Origin: Afipia carboxidovorans OM5
GTDB taxonomy: Bacteria > Pseudomonadota > Alphaproteobacteria > Rhizobiales > Xanthobacteraceae
DNA length: 64,000 nucleotides
Direction: 5' to 3'
Assembly: GCF_000218565.1 (NCBI RefSeq)
Contig: NC_015684.1
Coordinates: forward strand, 1,550,001 to 1,614,000
In this document: positions 25,548-33,138 of the stretch, piece by piece
How positions within the stretch are numbered: position 1 is the stretch's first letter
How the letters are laid out: each line of letters starts with the position of its first letter
Translations under genes and position numbers: made by a program
The notes under the pieces: generated by a model
What the model was told of the DNA's origin: nothing
What the model saw: the letters and a program-made list of their open reading frames with translations, nothing else
The model's database searches: none

Positions 25548-26802
25548 ACTCGAAGCGCTGCATTCCGACTGGCAACTGTTCGCGCATCCGCATCAATGGC
25601 CGCCCGATCTTGCCGCCAATGACAAGCCGTGGACCACATGGCTTCTGATCGGCGGGCGCGGCGCGGGCAAGACCCGCGCGGGCGCGGAGTGGATCCGGGC
25701 GCAGGCGCTTGGCCTCGCGCCGCTCGCGCAACAGCCTGCCGGGCGCATCGCGCTGGTCGGCGAAACCGAACATGACGTGCGCGAGGTGATGATCGAAGGC
25801 GTCTCCGGTCTTCTCGCCGTGCACCGTCGCGACGAGCGGCCGATGTGGCAGCCCTCGCGCCGCCGGCTCGAATGGAAGAACGGCGCGGTCGCCCATGCAT
25901 TCTCGGCGGAGGACCCGGAGAGTTTGCGCGGGCCGCAATTTGCCTGCGCGTGGGCGGATGAACTCGCCAAATGGCGTTACGCGGAGGCGGCGTTCGACAT
26001 GCTGCAGTTCGGCCTGCGGCTCGGCGCGCAGCCGCGCCAGTTGATCACCACGACGCCGCGGCCGACCGCACTGATCAAGCGATTGCTGAACGATGAGAGT
26101 TGCGTGACGACGCGCGCGGCGACGCGCTCCAATGCGCTGCATCTGGCGCCGACGTTTCTGCAGAGTGTGATGGCGCGCTATGCCGGCACGCGGCTCGGGC
26201 GGCAGGAGCTCGACGGCGAACTGATCGAGGAGCGGCCCGATGCGCTGTGGTCGCGCGGGTTGATCGAAACGTGTCGCATCAGTGAAGCGCCGCCGTTGCA
26301 ACGGATCGTGGTGGCGGTCGATCCGCCCGCCACCTCCGGCAAGCGTGCGGATGCCTGCGGCATCGTCGCGGCGGGAGTTGCCGCTGATAACGGTTTGTAT
26401 GTGCTGGCCGACGAGACACTGACGCAGGCCGCGCCGGCGGCGTGGGCCGCCCGGGCGGTGGCGTTGTGGCGACGGCTGGAAGCGGATGCGCTGGTCGTCG
26501 AAGTCAACCAGGGCGGCGAGATGGTGCGCGCGGTGATCGCACAGGTCGACCCGAGCGTGCCGGTGCAGCCGGTGCGGGCCTTGCGTGGCAAGTGGCTGCG
26601 CGCCGAGCCGATCGCGACATTGTACGAGCAGGGGCGGGTGCGCCACGCCGGCGTATTCGCCGCGCTCGAGGACGAGATGTGCGACTTCGCAACCAGCGGC
26701 TTGAGCTCCGGCCGCTCGCCGGATCATCTCGACGCGTTGGTCTGGGCGCTCACCGCACTCACCCATGGCGCGGCGGTGCGGCCGCGGGTGCGGGAGCTGT
26801 GA
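25432..26802 (+). CDS. Large terminase subunit, RcGTA g2-type
   Basis: ATPase/nuclease that packages DNA into heads. Walker A GGRGAGKT at about residues 74-81 and Walker B-like ACAWADELAKW with the following TTTPRPTALIKRLL coupling segment. The nuclease half opens with VVAVDPPATSGKRADACGIVAAG and ends with SPDHLDALVWALTAL, acidic residues typical of the RNase H-like site. About 456 residues, like RcGTA g2. The start is uncertain: ATG 25432 or GTG 25423, both inside the preceding gene; core homology seems to begin about 35 codons later at DELEALHSDWQ. The 3' end is followed at once by a palindromic repeat. Confidence 0.92.
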   Translation: MTTPCPATSTSFEPSSRNDWTSLSPTQRLYILARLNRDELEALHSDWQLFAHPHQWPPDLAANDKPWTTWLLIGGRGAGKTRAGAEWIRAQALGLAPLAQQPAGRIALVGETEHDVREVMIEGVSGLLAVHRRDERPMWQPSRRRLEWKNGAVAHAFSAEDPESLRGPQFACAWADELAKWRYAEAAFDMLQFGLRLGAQPRQLITTTPRPTALIKRLLNDESCVTTRAATRSNALHLAPTFLQSVMARYAGTRLGRQELDGELIEERPDALWSRGLIETCRISEAPPLQRIVVAVDPPATSGKRADACGIVAAGVAADNGLYVLADETLTQAAPAAWAARAVALWRRLEADALVVEVNQGGEMVRAVIAQVDPSVPVQPVRALRGKWLRAEPIATLYEQGRVRHAGVFAALEDEMCDFATSGLSSGRSPDHLDALVWALTALTHGAAVRPRVREL

Positions 26803-26809
26803 GAAATTT

Positions 26810-26933
26810 GTCCGGGCGTGATGCAGCGCGCAAAGCGCTGCTTCGCAGAACCGGGACCGTTCAGAGTACTATGTTTGGAACGGCCCCGGTTCAGCGGAGC
26901 GGCATGAAGGATGCCGCACCGCGCCCGGGGCAA
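26810..26933 (+). repeat. ~125 bp palindromic repeat, copy E
   Basis: Same orientation as copies B, C, F and G. It starts seven bases after the large terminase stop and ends 16 bases before the GIY-YIG gene. Its arms GTCCGGGCGTGATGC and GCACCGCGCCCGGGGC pair. Confidence 0.7.
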
Positions 26934-26949
26934 CGGATCATTCTGATAA

Positions 26950-27237
26950 TTAGATATCGCCGGACAAATCGCGCCACGTTGGATTGTCCTTCTCGATCAG
27001 GTCGAACTTCCACGCGCGTCGCCAGCGCTTGAGCGAATGCTCGCGGGCACGAGCTTCGATAATCGATGCGTATGTCTCGACATGGACGAGGTTGGTTACG
27101 CCATAGGTTGCGGTGAAGCCGGCGACGAGCTTCACCCGATGTTCGGATAGACGTCGCGATAAATCGCTGGTGACACCAACATAGAGCACCCCTCTGGGGC
27201 AGTTGGCCAGAACGTAGACAAAGAAAGTCGAGTCCAT
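26950..27237 (-). CDS. GIY-YIG nuclease family protein
   Basis: 95 residues from ATG 27237; the longer frame upstream only runs through a repeat. The GIY-YIG module is clear: FFVYVLANCPRGVLYVG(V), with VYV and LYVGVT as the GIY and YIG halves, Arg in LSRRLSEHR, His in EHRVK, and the conserved Glu of EARAREHSLKRWRRAWK. This is a single-domain nuclease of the YhbQ/UPF0213 type. It runs against the GTA genes and lies between two direct copies of the palindromic repeat, so it is a cassette inserted between terminase and portal. Could cleave branched DNA or be a domesticated homing-type enzyme. Confidence 0.88.
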   Translation of the reverse strand: MDSTFFVYVLANCPRGVLYVGVTSDLSRRLSEHRVKLVAGFTATYGVTNLVHVETYASIIEARAREHSLKRWRRAWKFDLIEKDNPTWRDLSGDI

Positions 27238-27243
27238 TGAGGC

Positions 27244-27369
27244 GTGTCCCGGGCGCGATGCAACGCGCAAGCGTTGCGCCGCAGAACCGGGGCCGTCAAG
27301 AACTCCGAATGTGAAACGGCCCCGGCTCGGCGGCGCGATATGAAGAATACTGCGCTGCGTCCGGGGCAA
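27244..27369 (+). repeat. ~125 bp palindromic repeat, copy F
   Basis: Same orientation as copy E, starting six bases upstream of the GIY-YIG start and ending 20 bases before the portal start. Together E and F flank the nuclease gene as direct repeats. Confidence 0.7.
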
Positions 27370-27388
27370 GAATGCTGGATCATTTCTT

Positions 27389-28564
27389 ATGCTCAACCGC
27401 CTCAAACATTTCTTCGCCGCCCCCGAAGCCAAGGCGAGCCGCACCGCGCAGGTGCTGGCGTTTGCCTCCGGTGGACGGGCGCGATGGATGCCGCGCGATT
27501 ACGCGACGCTCGCGCGCGAAGGCTACCTCGCCAATGCGGTGGTGCATCGCGCGGTGCGGCTGATCGCGGAAAGCGCGGCATCCTGCCATTATCTCTTGTA
27601 CGAAGGCGCGCGCGAACTCGAATCGCATCCGCTACTGCAGCTCCTCGCGCGGCCGAACCCGCGTCAGGATGGTGCCAGCCTGTTCGAGGCGCTCTATGCG
27701 CACATGCTGCTTGCCGGCAACGCCTATCTTGAAGGCGTGGCGCTGGAGGACGAAGTGCGCGAGCTGTATGCGCTGCGGCCCGATCGCATCAAGGTGGTGC
27801 CGGGCGCGAACGGCTGGGCCGAGGCTTATGAGTACACCGCGGGCGGGCGCAGCGTACGGTTCGAGCAATCGGCCGAGCGCGTGCCGCCGATTTTGCATCT
27901 CACGTTCTTTCATCCGCTTGATGATCATTACGGCCTCGCGCCGCTGGAAGCTGCCGCCGTTGCGGTCGATACGCATAACGCGGCGGCGAAATGGAATAAG
28001 GCCTTGCTCGACAATGCCGCGCGCCCTTCCGGCGCACTGGTCTATGCCGGACCGGAGGGCGCGGTGCTCTCCGACTCGCAGTTCGAGCGGCTGAAGCGTG
28101 AACTCACCGATACTTATCAAGGTGCGGCGAATGCCGGGCGGCCCCTGCTGCTCGAAGGCGGGCTCGACTGGAAGGCGATGTCGCTGACGCCGAAGGACAT
28201 GGATTTTCTCGAGGCGAAGCACGCCGCCGCGCGCGAGATCGCGCTCGCCTTCGGCGTGCCGCCGATGCTGCTCGGCATTCCGGGCGACAATACCTATGCC
28301 AATTATCAGGAAGCCAACCGCGCGCTGTGGCGCCAGACGGTGCTGCCGCTCGCCTCGCGTGTCGGCGCGGTGCTGGTGCAATGGCTCGGGCCGCAGTTCG
28401 GCAACGAGTTGCGATTGGTGATCGACACCGACCGCATCGACGCGCTGGCGTCCGACCGCAACGCGCTGTGGGAGCGGATTGAACGCGCGCAGTTTCTTAC
28501 GCTGAACGAAAAGCGCGAAGCCGCCGGCTACGCACCAGTGGACGGTGGCGACCGGCTGGGGTGA
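27389..28564 (+). CDS. HK97-type portal protein, RcGTA g3
   Basis: 391-residue portal subunit; twelve copies form the ring through which DNA enters the head and to which the tail attaches. Family segments: YLANAVVHRAVRLIAESAASCHYLLYEG, ESHPLLQLLARPNPRQDG, HLTFFHPLDDHYGLAPLEAAAVAVD, ALAFGVPPMLLGIPGDNTYANYQEANRALWRQTVLP and the end MDFLEAKHAAAREIALAFG. Complete length. ATG 27389 with the preceding copy F repeat; the RBS is weak. Followed by repeat copy G before the small g3.5-like gene. Confidence 0.95.
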   Translation: MLNRLKHFFAAPEAKASRTAQVLAFASGGRARWMPRDYATLAREGYLANAVVHRAVRLIAESAASCHYLLYEGARELESHPLLQLLARPNPRQDGASLFEALYAHMLLAGNAYLEGVALEDEVRELYALRPDRIKVVPGANGWAEAYEYTAGGRSVRFEQSAERVPPILHLTFFHPLDDHYGLAPLEAAAVAVDTHNAAAKWNKALLDNAARPSGALVYAGPEGAVLSDSQFERLKRELTDTYQGAANAGRPLLLEGGLDWKAMSLTPKDMDFLEAKHAAAREIALAFGVPPMLLGIPGDNTYANYQEANRALWRQTVLPLASRVGAVLVQWLGPQFGNELRLVIDTDRIDALASDRNALWERIERAQFLTLNEKREAAGYAPVDGGDRLG

Positions 28565-28567
28565 TGA

Positions 28568-28690
28568 GTGTCCCGGACGCGATGCAGCGCATGCGCCGCG
28601 TCGCAGAGCCGGGGCCGCCAAAAATACTAAACTCGAGATGGCCCCGGTTCAGCGGTGCAGCATGAAGAATACTGCGCCGCGCCCGGGGAA
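28568..28690 (+). repeat. ~125 bp palindromic repeat, copy G
   Basis: Third copy inside the GTA cluster, same orientation, starting a few bases after the portal stop and ending eight bases before the next start. Confidence 0.7.
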
Positions 28691-28697
28691 AGGCGCC

Positions 28698-28898
28698 ATG
28701 ATTGACCTCATCCGCATCTTCGTCGAGCGCGGCGACCTCGCGCATCTCGCGCTGTTTCTGTGGGCGGCTGTCGCCAGCACTGCGTTTCTTGTGACGTTGC
28801 GCGAACTTGCGGTCGCCTCAAAGCGCTTCGACGATTCTGTGCGCGAGCTTTCCGTTTTCAACCGGCGCGCGCGCCGCCGCAAACCGATGGACCCATGA
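28698..28898 (+). CDS. Small GTA membrane protein, g3.5-like
   Basis: ATG 28698, 66 residues, one membrane helix (HLALFLWAAVASTAFLVTLREL, about 15-36) then a helical, basic tail (VFNRRARRRKP). The position between portal and prohead protease is that of RcGTA g3.5, a small protein of unknown role. Its stop overlaps the next start in ATGA, so translation is coupled. Sequence alone does not prove homology to g3.5; order does. Confidence 0.65.
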   Translation: MIDLIRIFVERGDLAHLALFLWAAVASTAFLVTLRELAVASKRFDDSVRELSVFNRRARRRKPMDP

Positions 28899-29095
28899 TG
28901 GACAAACTGCACACCGTGATCCAGTCGATCAGCAGCGAGACCAAGGCGAAGCCCGCGCACCTCACGGTGTTTCGCGAGTTCCTCGCCCATCTCGAAAAGA
29001 TCCAGCACAAGGCGCCGCGTGCGCCGGGCAGAGCCGCTCGCGTTGCGGCCCGGCCCACGCGGCCGGCGAAGAAGACTCCGCGCCGCGTGAAGTAA
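28895..29095 (+). CDS. Small basic hypothetical protein in the GTA cluster (66 aa)
   Basis: ATG 28895 overlaps the stop of the previous gene (ATGA), supporting it as real. The first 38 residues are amphipathic helix (DKLHTVIQSISSETK, HLTVFREFLAHLEKIQ); the rest is Arg/Lys/Ala/Pro-rich (RVAARPTRPAKKTPRRVK) like a nucleic-acid tail. No family recognised. A GTCATCCCCGCGCATGCGGG hairpin repeat starts at 29099, right after the stop. Confidence 0.6.
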   Translation: MMDKLHTVIQSISSETKAKPAHLTVFREFLAHLEKIQHKAPRAPGRAARVAARPTRPAKKTPRRVK

Positions 29096-29098
29096 TGA

Positions 29099-29130
29099 TG
29101 TCATCCCCGCGCATGCGGGGATCCAGACTT
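29099..29130. repeat. Short hairpin repeat
   Basis: CCCCGCGCATGCGGGG palindrome with a GTCAT/ATCCAGAC border, the same type as near 16931. It fills part of the gap 29096-29308, in which no gene is seen. Confidence 0.5.
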
Positions 29131-29308
29131 ATGAAGTTGGTGATTCCAAGCGCGATACTCAGAACCGCTGGCGGTTATGGGTCCCCGCCGGAGCCTGTCA
29201 TCGGACGGTGCTTCGCGCCGATCCGTTGGCGGGAACGACATCGAATGTAGCCGCACTTCTTCAGCCTCTCTTTAACGCCTTCCCACCTTGCACCCTGCGA
29301 GAACGCCT

Positions 29309-29824
29309 ATGCATGCGCCGCTGCCATCCGCCTCCCGCGTCTCGTTCACCGGCGACGGCGCCGTCGAAGGTTACGCCAGCCTGTTCGGCGCGGTCGATCA
29401 GGCGCGCGACATGGTGATGCCGGGCGCGTTCACGCAGACGCTGCAGAGCCGCGGCCTGCGCCGCATTCCGATGCTGTTTCAGCACGACCCGTCCGAGCCG
29501 GTCGGCATCTGGCTGGAGCTGCGCGAGGATTGGCGCGGGCTGTGGGCGCGCGGGCGATTGATCCCCGAGGTCGCGCGTGGGCGCGAATTGATGGCGCTGG
29601 TGGGCGAGGGCGCGATCGACGGGCTGTCGATCGGCTATCGCACCGTGCGCGGCCGGATCGATCCGAAGACGCGCATCCGCCGCCTCTATCAGGTCGATCT
29701 CTGGGAAGTGTCGATCGTTACCTTTCCGCTGCTCGCCGGCGCGCGCGTGCATGCAGTGAAAAGCGTGCCGCGATCCTCGCGCCGCCATCAAGCGATGGAT
29801 CAAGTCATGGAGGCGCGCCGATGA
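29309..29824 (+). CDS. HK97 family prohead protease, RcGTA g4
   Basis: Serine protease that trims capsid protein during head maturation. From ATG 29309 the product has 171 residues. It has FTGDGAVEGYASLFGAVDQARDMVMPGAF, PMLFQHDPSEPVGIWLEL (the catalytic His in FQHD), and GEGAIDGLSIGYRTV with the nucleophile Ser in GLSIGY, then YQVDLWEVSIVTFPLLAGARV. The TTG at 29288 would add seven residues. Its stop overlaps the next small frame in ATGA. Confidence 0.95.
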   Translation: MHAPLPSASRVSFTGDGAVEGYASLFGAVDQARDMVMPGAFTQTLQSRGLRRIPMLFQHDPSEPVGIWLELREDWRGLWARGRLIPEVARGRELMALVGEGAIDGLSIGYRTVRGRIDPKTRIRRLYQVDLWEVSIVTFPLLAGARVHAVKSVPRSSRRHQAMDQVMEARR

Positions 29825-29949
29825 TCCGCGGCAGCGACGTGTTCGACGCGCGACAGCGCTCGCGCTTCACGCGGCCGGACGCTTATCGCCAGGCGATAGA
29901 ACAGTCGAGCGTCGTGCTACGCAAACGATTGACGGCGCGTGGTACGTGA
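29821..29949 (+). CDS. 42-residue basic peptide coupled to the protease gene
   Basis: ATG 29821 overlaps the protease stop (ATGA). The product MIRGSDVFDARQRSRFTRPD continues with AYRQAIEQSSVVLRKRLTARGT. It is charged and probably truncated: the frame closes just before an AT-richer insert region that carries a non-GTA gene. Either a short accessory peptide or the front of a broken gene. Confidence rests on the overlap only. Confidence 0.4.
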   Translation: MIRGSDVFDARQRSRFTRPDAYRQAIEQSSVVLRKRLTARGT

Positions 29950-30066
29950 CAACGCGCGGCATCGGCAATAATGTCGAGCCCGGAATGAATGGGATCAACC
30001 AGATCTTCGGTCCGGGCATTTTCGATGGTTTGGACCGGCAGATGCGCGCCAACATCGAGCGGCATC

Positions 30067-30531
30067 ATGGGCGAAAAAGTTTCGTGGACTCGACGTGGAC
30101 TCCTCGTGCTGCTGTGGCTGCCGGCTGTCGCCTTGGCACTCGCCATGTGGTCGTGGGAGCGAAGGCCCATGTCTGATCGCTCGGAAGGGTCGTCGCCGAT
30201 CCGTTTGCTCTATGTTCAAATGGATCGCAGCGAACGAAATCATTTTGTACAACAGGTCAGGCGTTTTGCCGATCAGCACCATTTCGATTTGAACATCAGG
30301 CAATTGACGCCTGATCCCGATGAAATTTTCTTCCAATTGTCGCAGAAGAACATTCTGCTGCTGGGTTCAAACAGGTCGAAAAGGCGCGCACCGGAATTTC
30401 AATTCGCGTTTATTTTCTATCGACAGCGTGAAAAGTCGTCACCTTCGTTGGCCGAGATCGATCCGCTGATGGTGTCGCTCAAAAAGCTGCTGGCCGATGT
30501 GCCGGGGCTGGTGGTTACGAAGGAGGAGTGA
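30067..30531 (+). CDS. Hypothetical membrane-anchored protein (154 aa)
   Basis: From ATG 30067: a basic start and one helix (GLLVLLWLPAVALALAMWSW, about 11-30), then a soluble alpha/beta domain (IRLLYVQMDRSERNHFVQQVRRFADQHHFDLNIRQL, EFQFAFIFYRQREK). It is likely anchored in the inner membrane with the domain in the periplasm. The second half is near 50% GC, unlike the capsid and protease genes beside it. No such gene belongs to RcGTA, so it is an inserted gene. It ends in its own terminator at 30604. An overlapping frame at 29946-30176 is not supported. Confidence 0.65.
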   Translation: MGEKVSWTRRGLLVLLWLPAVALALAMWSWERRPMSDRSEGSSPIRLLYVQMDRSERNHFVQQVRRFADQHHFDLNIRQLTPDPDEIFFQLSQKNILLLGSNRSKRRAPEFQFAFIFYRQREKSSPSLAEIDPLMVSLKKLLADVPGLVVTKEE

Positions 30532-30603
30532 ACCGCGTGGGATAGTTTGGCTCGGCCGGCGCTGCCCGGCTCGGCGGCCATCTGCATCTGGATTTTTGTT
30601 TTT

Positions 30604-30625
30604 GCCGCCCATTGGGCGGCTTTTT
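30604..30625 (+). terminator. Intrinsic terminator inside the GTA head region
   Basis: GCCGCCC-ATT-GGGCGGC, a perfect 7 bp stem with a three-base loop, directly followed by TTTTT. A textbook Rho-independent terminator 73 bases after the stop of the inserted gene and 36 bases before the capsid start. Without antitermination it would cut the capsid from upstream transcription. Confidence 0.8.
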
Positions 30626-30660
30626 GTTTGCCCGATCGAAACGTTACAAAGGAGACCCCG

Positions 30661-31929
30661 ATGGATTACGACATTCAAGATCACGCGCCGGAGCACAAGT
30701 CCGGCATTTCCGCCGCGCGCGGCGAGCACGACCAGATCGTGCAGATGTTCGAGGAGTTCAAGGCCGCGAACGACGAGCGCCTTGCAGCGCTTGGCCGCCG
30801 CGCCGATGTGTTGCTCGAGGAAAAGGTGGACCGCATCAACGGCGCGCTCGATGCGCAGATGAAACGGATCGACGAACTCGCGCTGAAGGCGGCGCGGCCG
30901 CTGCTCGACGGTTCGCGGCCGGCGGGCCTGCGCGCGCACGCAACCGACAATGTCGCGCGCGAACACAAGAGCGCGTTCGAGGCTTATGTCCGCTCCGGCG
31001 AAGCGTCGGCGCTGCGTGAGATCGAAACCAAGGCGATGTCGGCGGGCAGCAATGCCGATGGCGGCTATCTGGTGCCGAGCGAACTGGAACACGAGATCGG
31101 CCAGCGCCTCGCGGCGATCTCGCCGATCCGCGCCATCGCCTCGGTGCGCGAGATTTCCGGCGGCGTCTACAAGAAGCCGTTCATGACCGCGGGCCCGGCG
31201 ACCGGCTGGGTCGGCGAGACCGACGCGCGCACGCAGACCACGTCGCCGACGCTCGATGCATTGAGCTTCCCGGCGATGGAGCTTTACGCCATGCCGGCTG
31301 CGACCGCGACGCTGCTCGACGACGCGGCGGTGAACATCGACGAATGGATCGCCTCCGAGGTCGAGCTCACCTTCGCCGTGCAGGAGGGCGCCGCGTTCGT
31401 CAACGGCGACGGCAGCAGCAAGCCGAAGGGCTTTCTCGATTACACCACGGTCGCGAATGGTTCGTGGGCCTGGGGCAAGCTCGGCACGGTTGCGAGCGGC
31501 AACGCCGGCGCGTTTCCCGCTTCGAATCCTTCCGACGTGCTGGTCGATACGATCTATGCGCTGAAGGCGGGCTATCGGCAGAACGCGACCTTCGTGATGA
31601 ATCGCAAGACGCAGGGCGCGATCCGCAAGTTCAAGGACACCGGCGGCGCGTATCTCTGGCAGCCGCCGGCGCAGGCGGGCGGGCGCGCCTCGCTGATGAC
31701 TTTCCCGCTGGTGGAAGCGGAGGACATGCCGGACATCGGCGCGGATTCGCTCTCGATCGCGTTCGGCGACTTCAAGCGCGGCTATCTGATCGTCGACCGG
31801 CTCGGCGTGCGGGTGTTGCGCGATCCGTATTCCGCCAAACCTTACGTGCTGTTCTACACGACCAAGCGCGTCGGTGGTGGCGTGCAGGACTTCGACGCTA
31901 TCAAGCTCGTGAAGTTTGCTGCGAGTTGA
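30661..31929 (+). CDS. HK97 family major capsid protein, RcGTA g5
   Basis: 422-residue main shell protein. The N-terminal 100 residues are a coiled delta/scaffold domain (MFEEFKAANDERLAALGRRADVLLEEKVD) removed by the g4 protease. The fold follows from GYLVPSELEHEIGQRLAAISPIRAIASV through the E-loop (KKPFMTAGPATGWVGET) to the P domain (NPSDVLVDTIYALKAGYRQNATFVMNRKTQGAIRKFKDTGG) and the end YVLFYTTKRVGGGVQDFDAIKLVKFA. ATG 30661 follows AAAGGAG by eight bases. A hairpin terminator lies on each side of the gene. High GC, normal codon use. Confidence 0.96.
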   Translation: MDYDIQDHAPEHKSGISAARGEHDQIVQMFEEFKAANDERLAALGRRADVLLEEKVDRINGALDAQMKRIDELALKAARPLLDGSRPAGLRAHATDNVAREHKSAFEAYVRSGEASALREIETKAMSAGSNADGGYLVPSELEHEIGQRLAAISPIRAIASVREISGGVYKKPFMTAGPATGWVGETDARTQTTSPTLDALSFPAMELYAMPAATATLLDDAAVNIDEWIASEVELTFAVQEGAAFVNGDGSSKPKGFLDYTTVANGSWAWGKLGTVASGNAGAFPASNPSDVLVDTIYALKAGYRQNATFVMNRKTQGAIRKFKDTGGAYLWQPPAQAGGRASLMTFPLVEAEDMPDIGADSLSIAFGDFKRGYLIVDRLGVRVLRDPYSAKPYVLFYTTKRVGGGVQDFDAIKLVKFAAS

Positions 31930-31951
31930 GGCGTCGCTTCGACGATGAGAG

Positions 31952-31976
31952 CGGCGCGCTCCTTGCGCGCCGTTTT
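31952..31976 (+). terminator. Intrinsic terminator after the capsid gene
   Basis: Perfect 8 bp stem CGGCGCGC/GCGCGCCG with loop TCCTT and a TTTT tail, 22 bases after the capsid stop. Confidence 0.75.
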
Positions 31977-32028
31977 CGGTTTGTTAGGATAACGGAGCCG
32001 AACCACGAAAGCGCTAGGTGCGTGAGCC

Positions 32029-32394
32029 ATGAACGCTCTCCAGAACATGACTGTGGAGGAGCTTGTTCAGCTTTTTTCTGAGATCACTGCCAAGCAGGGC
32101 GACGCGCTGAGGCACTACAAAATCCAGCAATATAAAAAATTGTTCGCACAGATGATGGGCGTCGCCAATGAGCTGAAAAGCCGGCCGGGCGATCAGCGGC
32201 GTGCGCTTATGGTGCTTTATGAGCATCCACTTCCGAAGGTGCGCCTTATGGCCGCGCATATGACGTTGGCACTGGCTTATCCGGCAGCGCGGGCGGTGAT
32301 CCAGAATATCGTCGATAAGAAAGAATGGCCGTTTGCCGGCGATGCAGGGATGACGCTCGATAATCTCGATAGCGGCTTTTACAAGCCGACATAG
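32029..32394 (+). CDS. DUF2019 domain protein
   Basis: 121 residues, all helical, matching DUF2019 with MTVEELVQLFSEITAKQGDALRHYKIQQYKKLFAQM and MAAHMTLALAYPAARAVIQNI. The fold is thought to be HEAT-like; function unknown. GC is near 52% in the first half, well below the adjacent GTA genes, which marks it as inserted. ATG 32029 has a weak ribosome site. Sits between capsid and g6, where RcGTA has nothing. Confidence 0.82.
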   Translation: MNALQNMTVEELVQLFSEITAKQGDALRHYKIQQYKKLFAQMMGVANELKSRPGDQRRALMVLYEHPLPKVRLMAAHMTLALAYPAARAVIQNIVDKKEWPFAGDAGMTLDNLDSGFYKPT

Positions 32395-32538
32395 ATCGGG
32401 CTGGCCGCTCGTCCAATGGCCGACCTGTGACCACTCATAGGCGACCGGCGCTTTAACCGCTCGTTCACCTGCGCCCTCATAATGTTACCGATTATGTCGT
32501 GAGCCTGGATTGCAATCTGTAAATTTCGAGGTGCGGCG

Positions 32539-32790
32539 GTGGTTCAGAACAGGCGCTTTGCCCGTGTCAAACCTGGTGGGCGAATTTCAAGCTCCGGCAA
32601 GATCGCGATCGACGCGAAGTCGCCGCTGATCGACTGTCACATCATCGATTATGGCGCGGGCGGCGTCTGCCTGCAGGTGAACCCCGGCGTGGTGCTGCCG
32701 CGGCGCTTCGAGTTGATCCACGGCGCTATCAAGAAGAAATGTCGTGTGGCGTGGACCAATGGCCGTCGCATCGGTGTCGCGTTCCAGTAG
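32539..32790 (+). CDS. PilZ domain protein (83 aa)
   Basis: GTG 32539. The PilZ fold is visible: RRFARVKPGGRISSSGKI (the RxxxR entry motif approximated by RRFARVK), then CHIIDYGAGGVCLQV (the D-x-S-x-x-G position reads DYGAGG) and CRVAWTNGRRIGVAF. The Ser of the c-di-GMP motif is Gly here, so binding may be weak. Single-domain cytoplasmic protein, usually a c-di-GMP-dependent adaptor of motility or surface polysaccharide. A non-GTA gene inside the cluster. Confidence 0.82.
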   Translation: MVQNRRFARVKPGGRISSSGKIAIDAKSPLIDCHIIDYGAGGVCLQVNPGVVLPRRFELIHGAIKKKCRVAWTNGRRIGVAFQ

Positions 32791-32859
32791 GCATCTTTCG
32801 GTAGACAGCGATGCTGTCACACGCGCGTTTACGCATGAACGACAACGCATCGTCTTGCG

Positions 32860-33102
32860 CTAAAATCTGCTTTCGCCCTCGACGCTGCCGCCGATGCGGA
32901 TGCAGGTGTCGCTGCCCGGTACGCGGGTGAAGCCTGCGCCATATTGCGCGCAGGGATCACGCGGAGTCGTGCGTGGCGCTGAGGTGGCTTCCTGTGCGGC
33001 GGGCTTTCGCGGCTTGCGCTTGTCGTGTTGCGCGGAAGCAGTGCCGCTCCAGGCGATGACCATGAGCGATACGATAAAAATGGTGAGGGATCGGAACAGC
33101 AT
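32860..33102 (-). CDS. Small secreted protein with porin N-terminal motif
   Basis: 80 residues. Signal peptide MLFRSLTIFIVSLMVIAWS with cleavage near TASA-Q, a Lys/Pro/Thr linker, then DPCAQYGAGFTRVPGSDTCIRIGGSV, which is the start motif of rhizobial outer membrane porins (Porin_2). The rest of the barrel is missing, so it is either a porin fragment or a small stand-alone family. Antisense to the GTA genes. Two cysteines could form a disulfide. Confidence 0.65.
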   Translation of the reverse strand: MLFRSLTIFIVSLMVIAWSGTASAQHDKRKPRKPAAQEATSAPRTTPRDPCAQYGAGFTRVPGSDTCIRIGGSVEGESRF

Positions 33103-33138
33103 GATGAGTGTCTCCGCTCCTGATAGGTGCGGCCGTGC

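Noticed and set aside
5217..28690. CRISPR array
   Set aside because: The repeats are over 100 bases, irregularly spaced by kilobases, occur in both orientations and have no spacers or cas genes.
29946..30176. 76-residue frame between protease and the 154-residue gene
   Set aside because: Overlaps the better-supported gene at 30067 and has no ribosome site; its first half may be decayed sequence.
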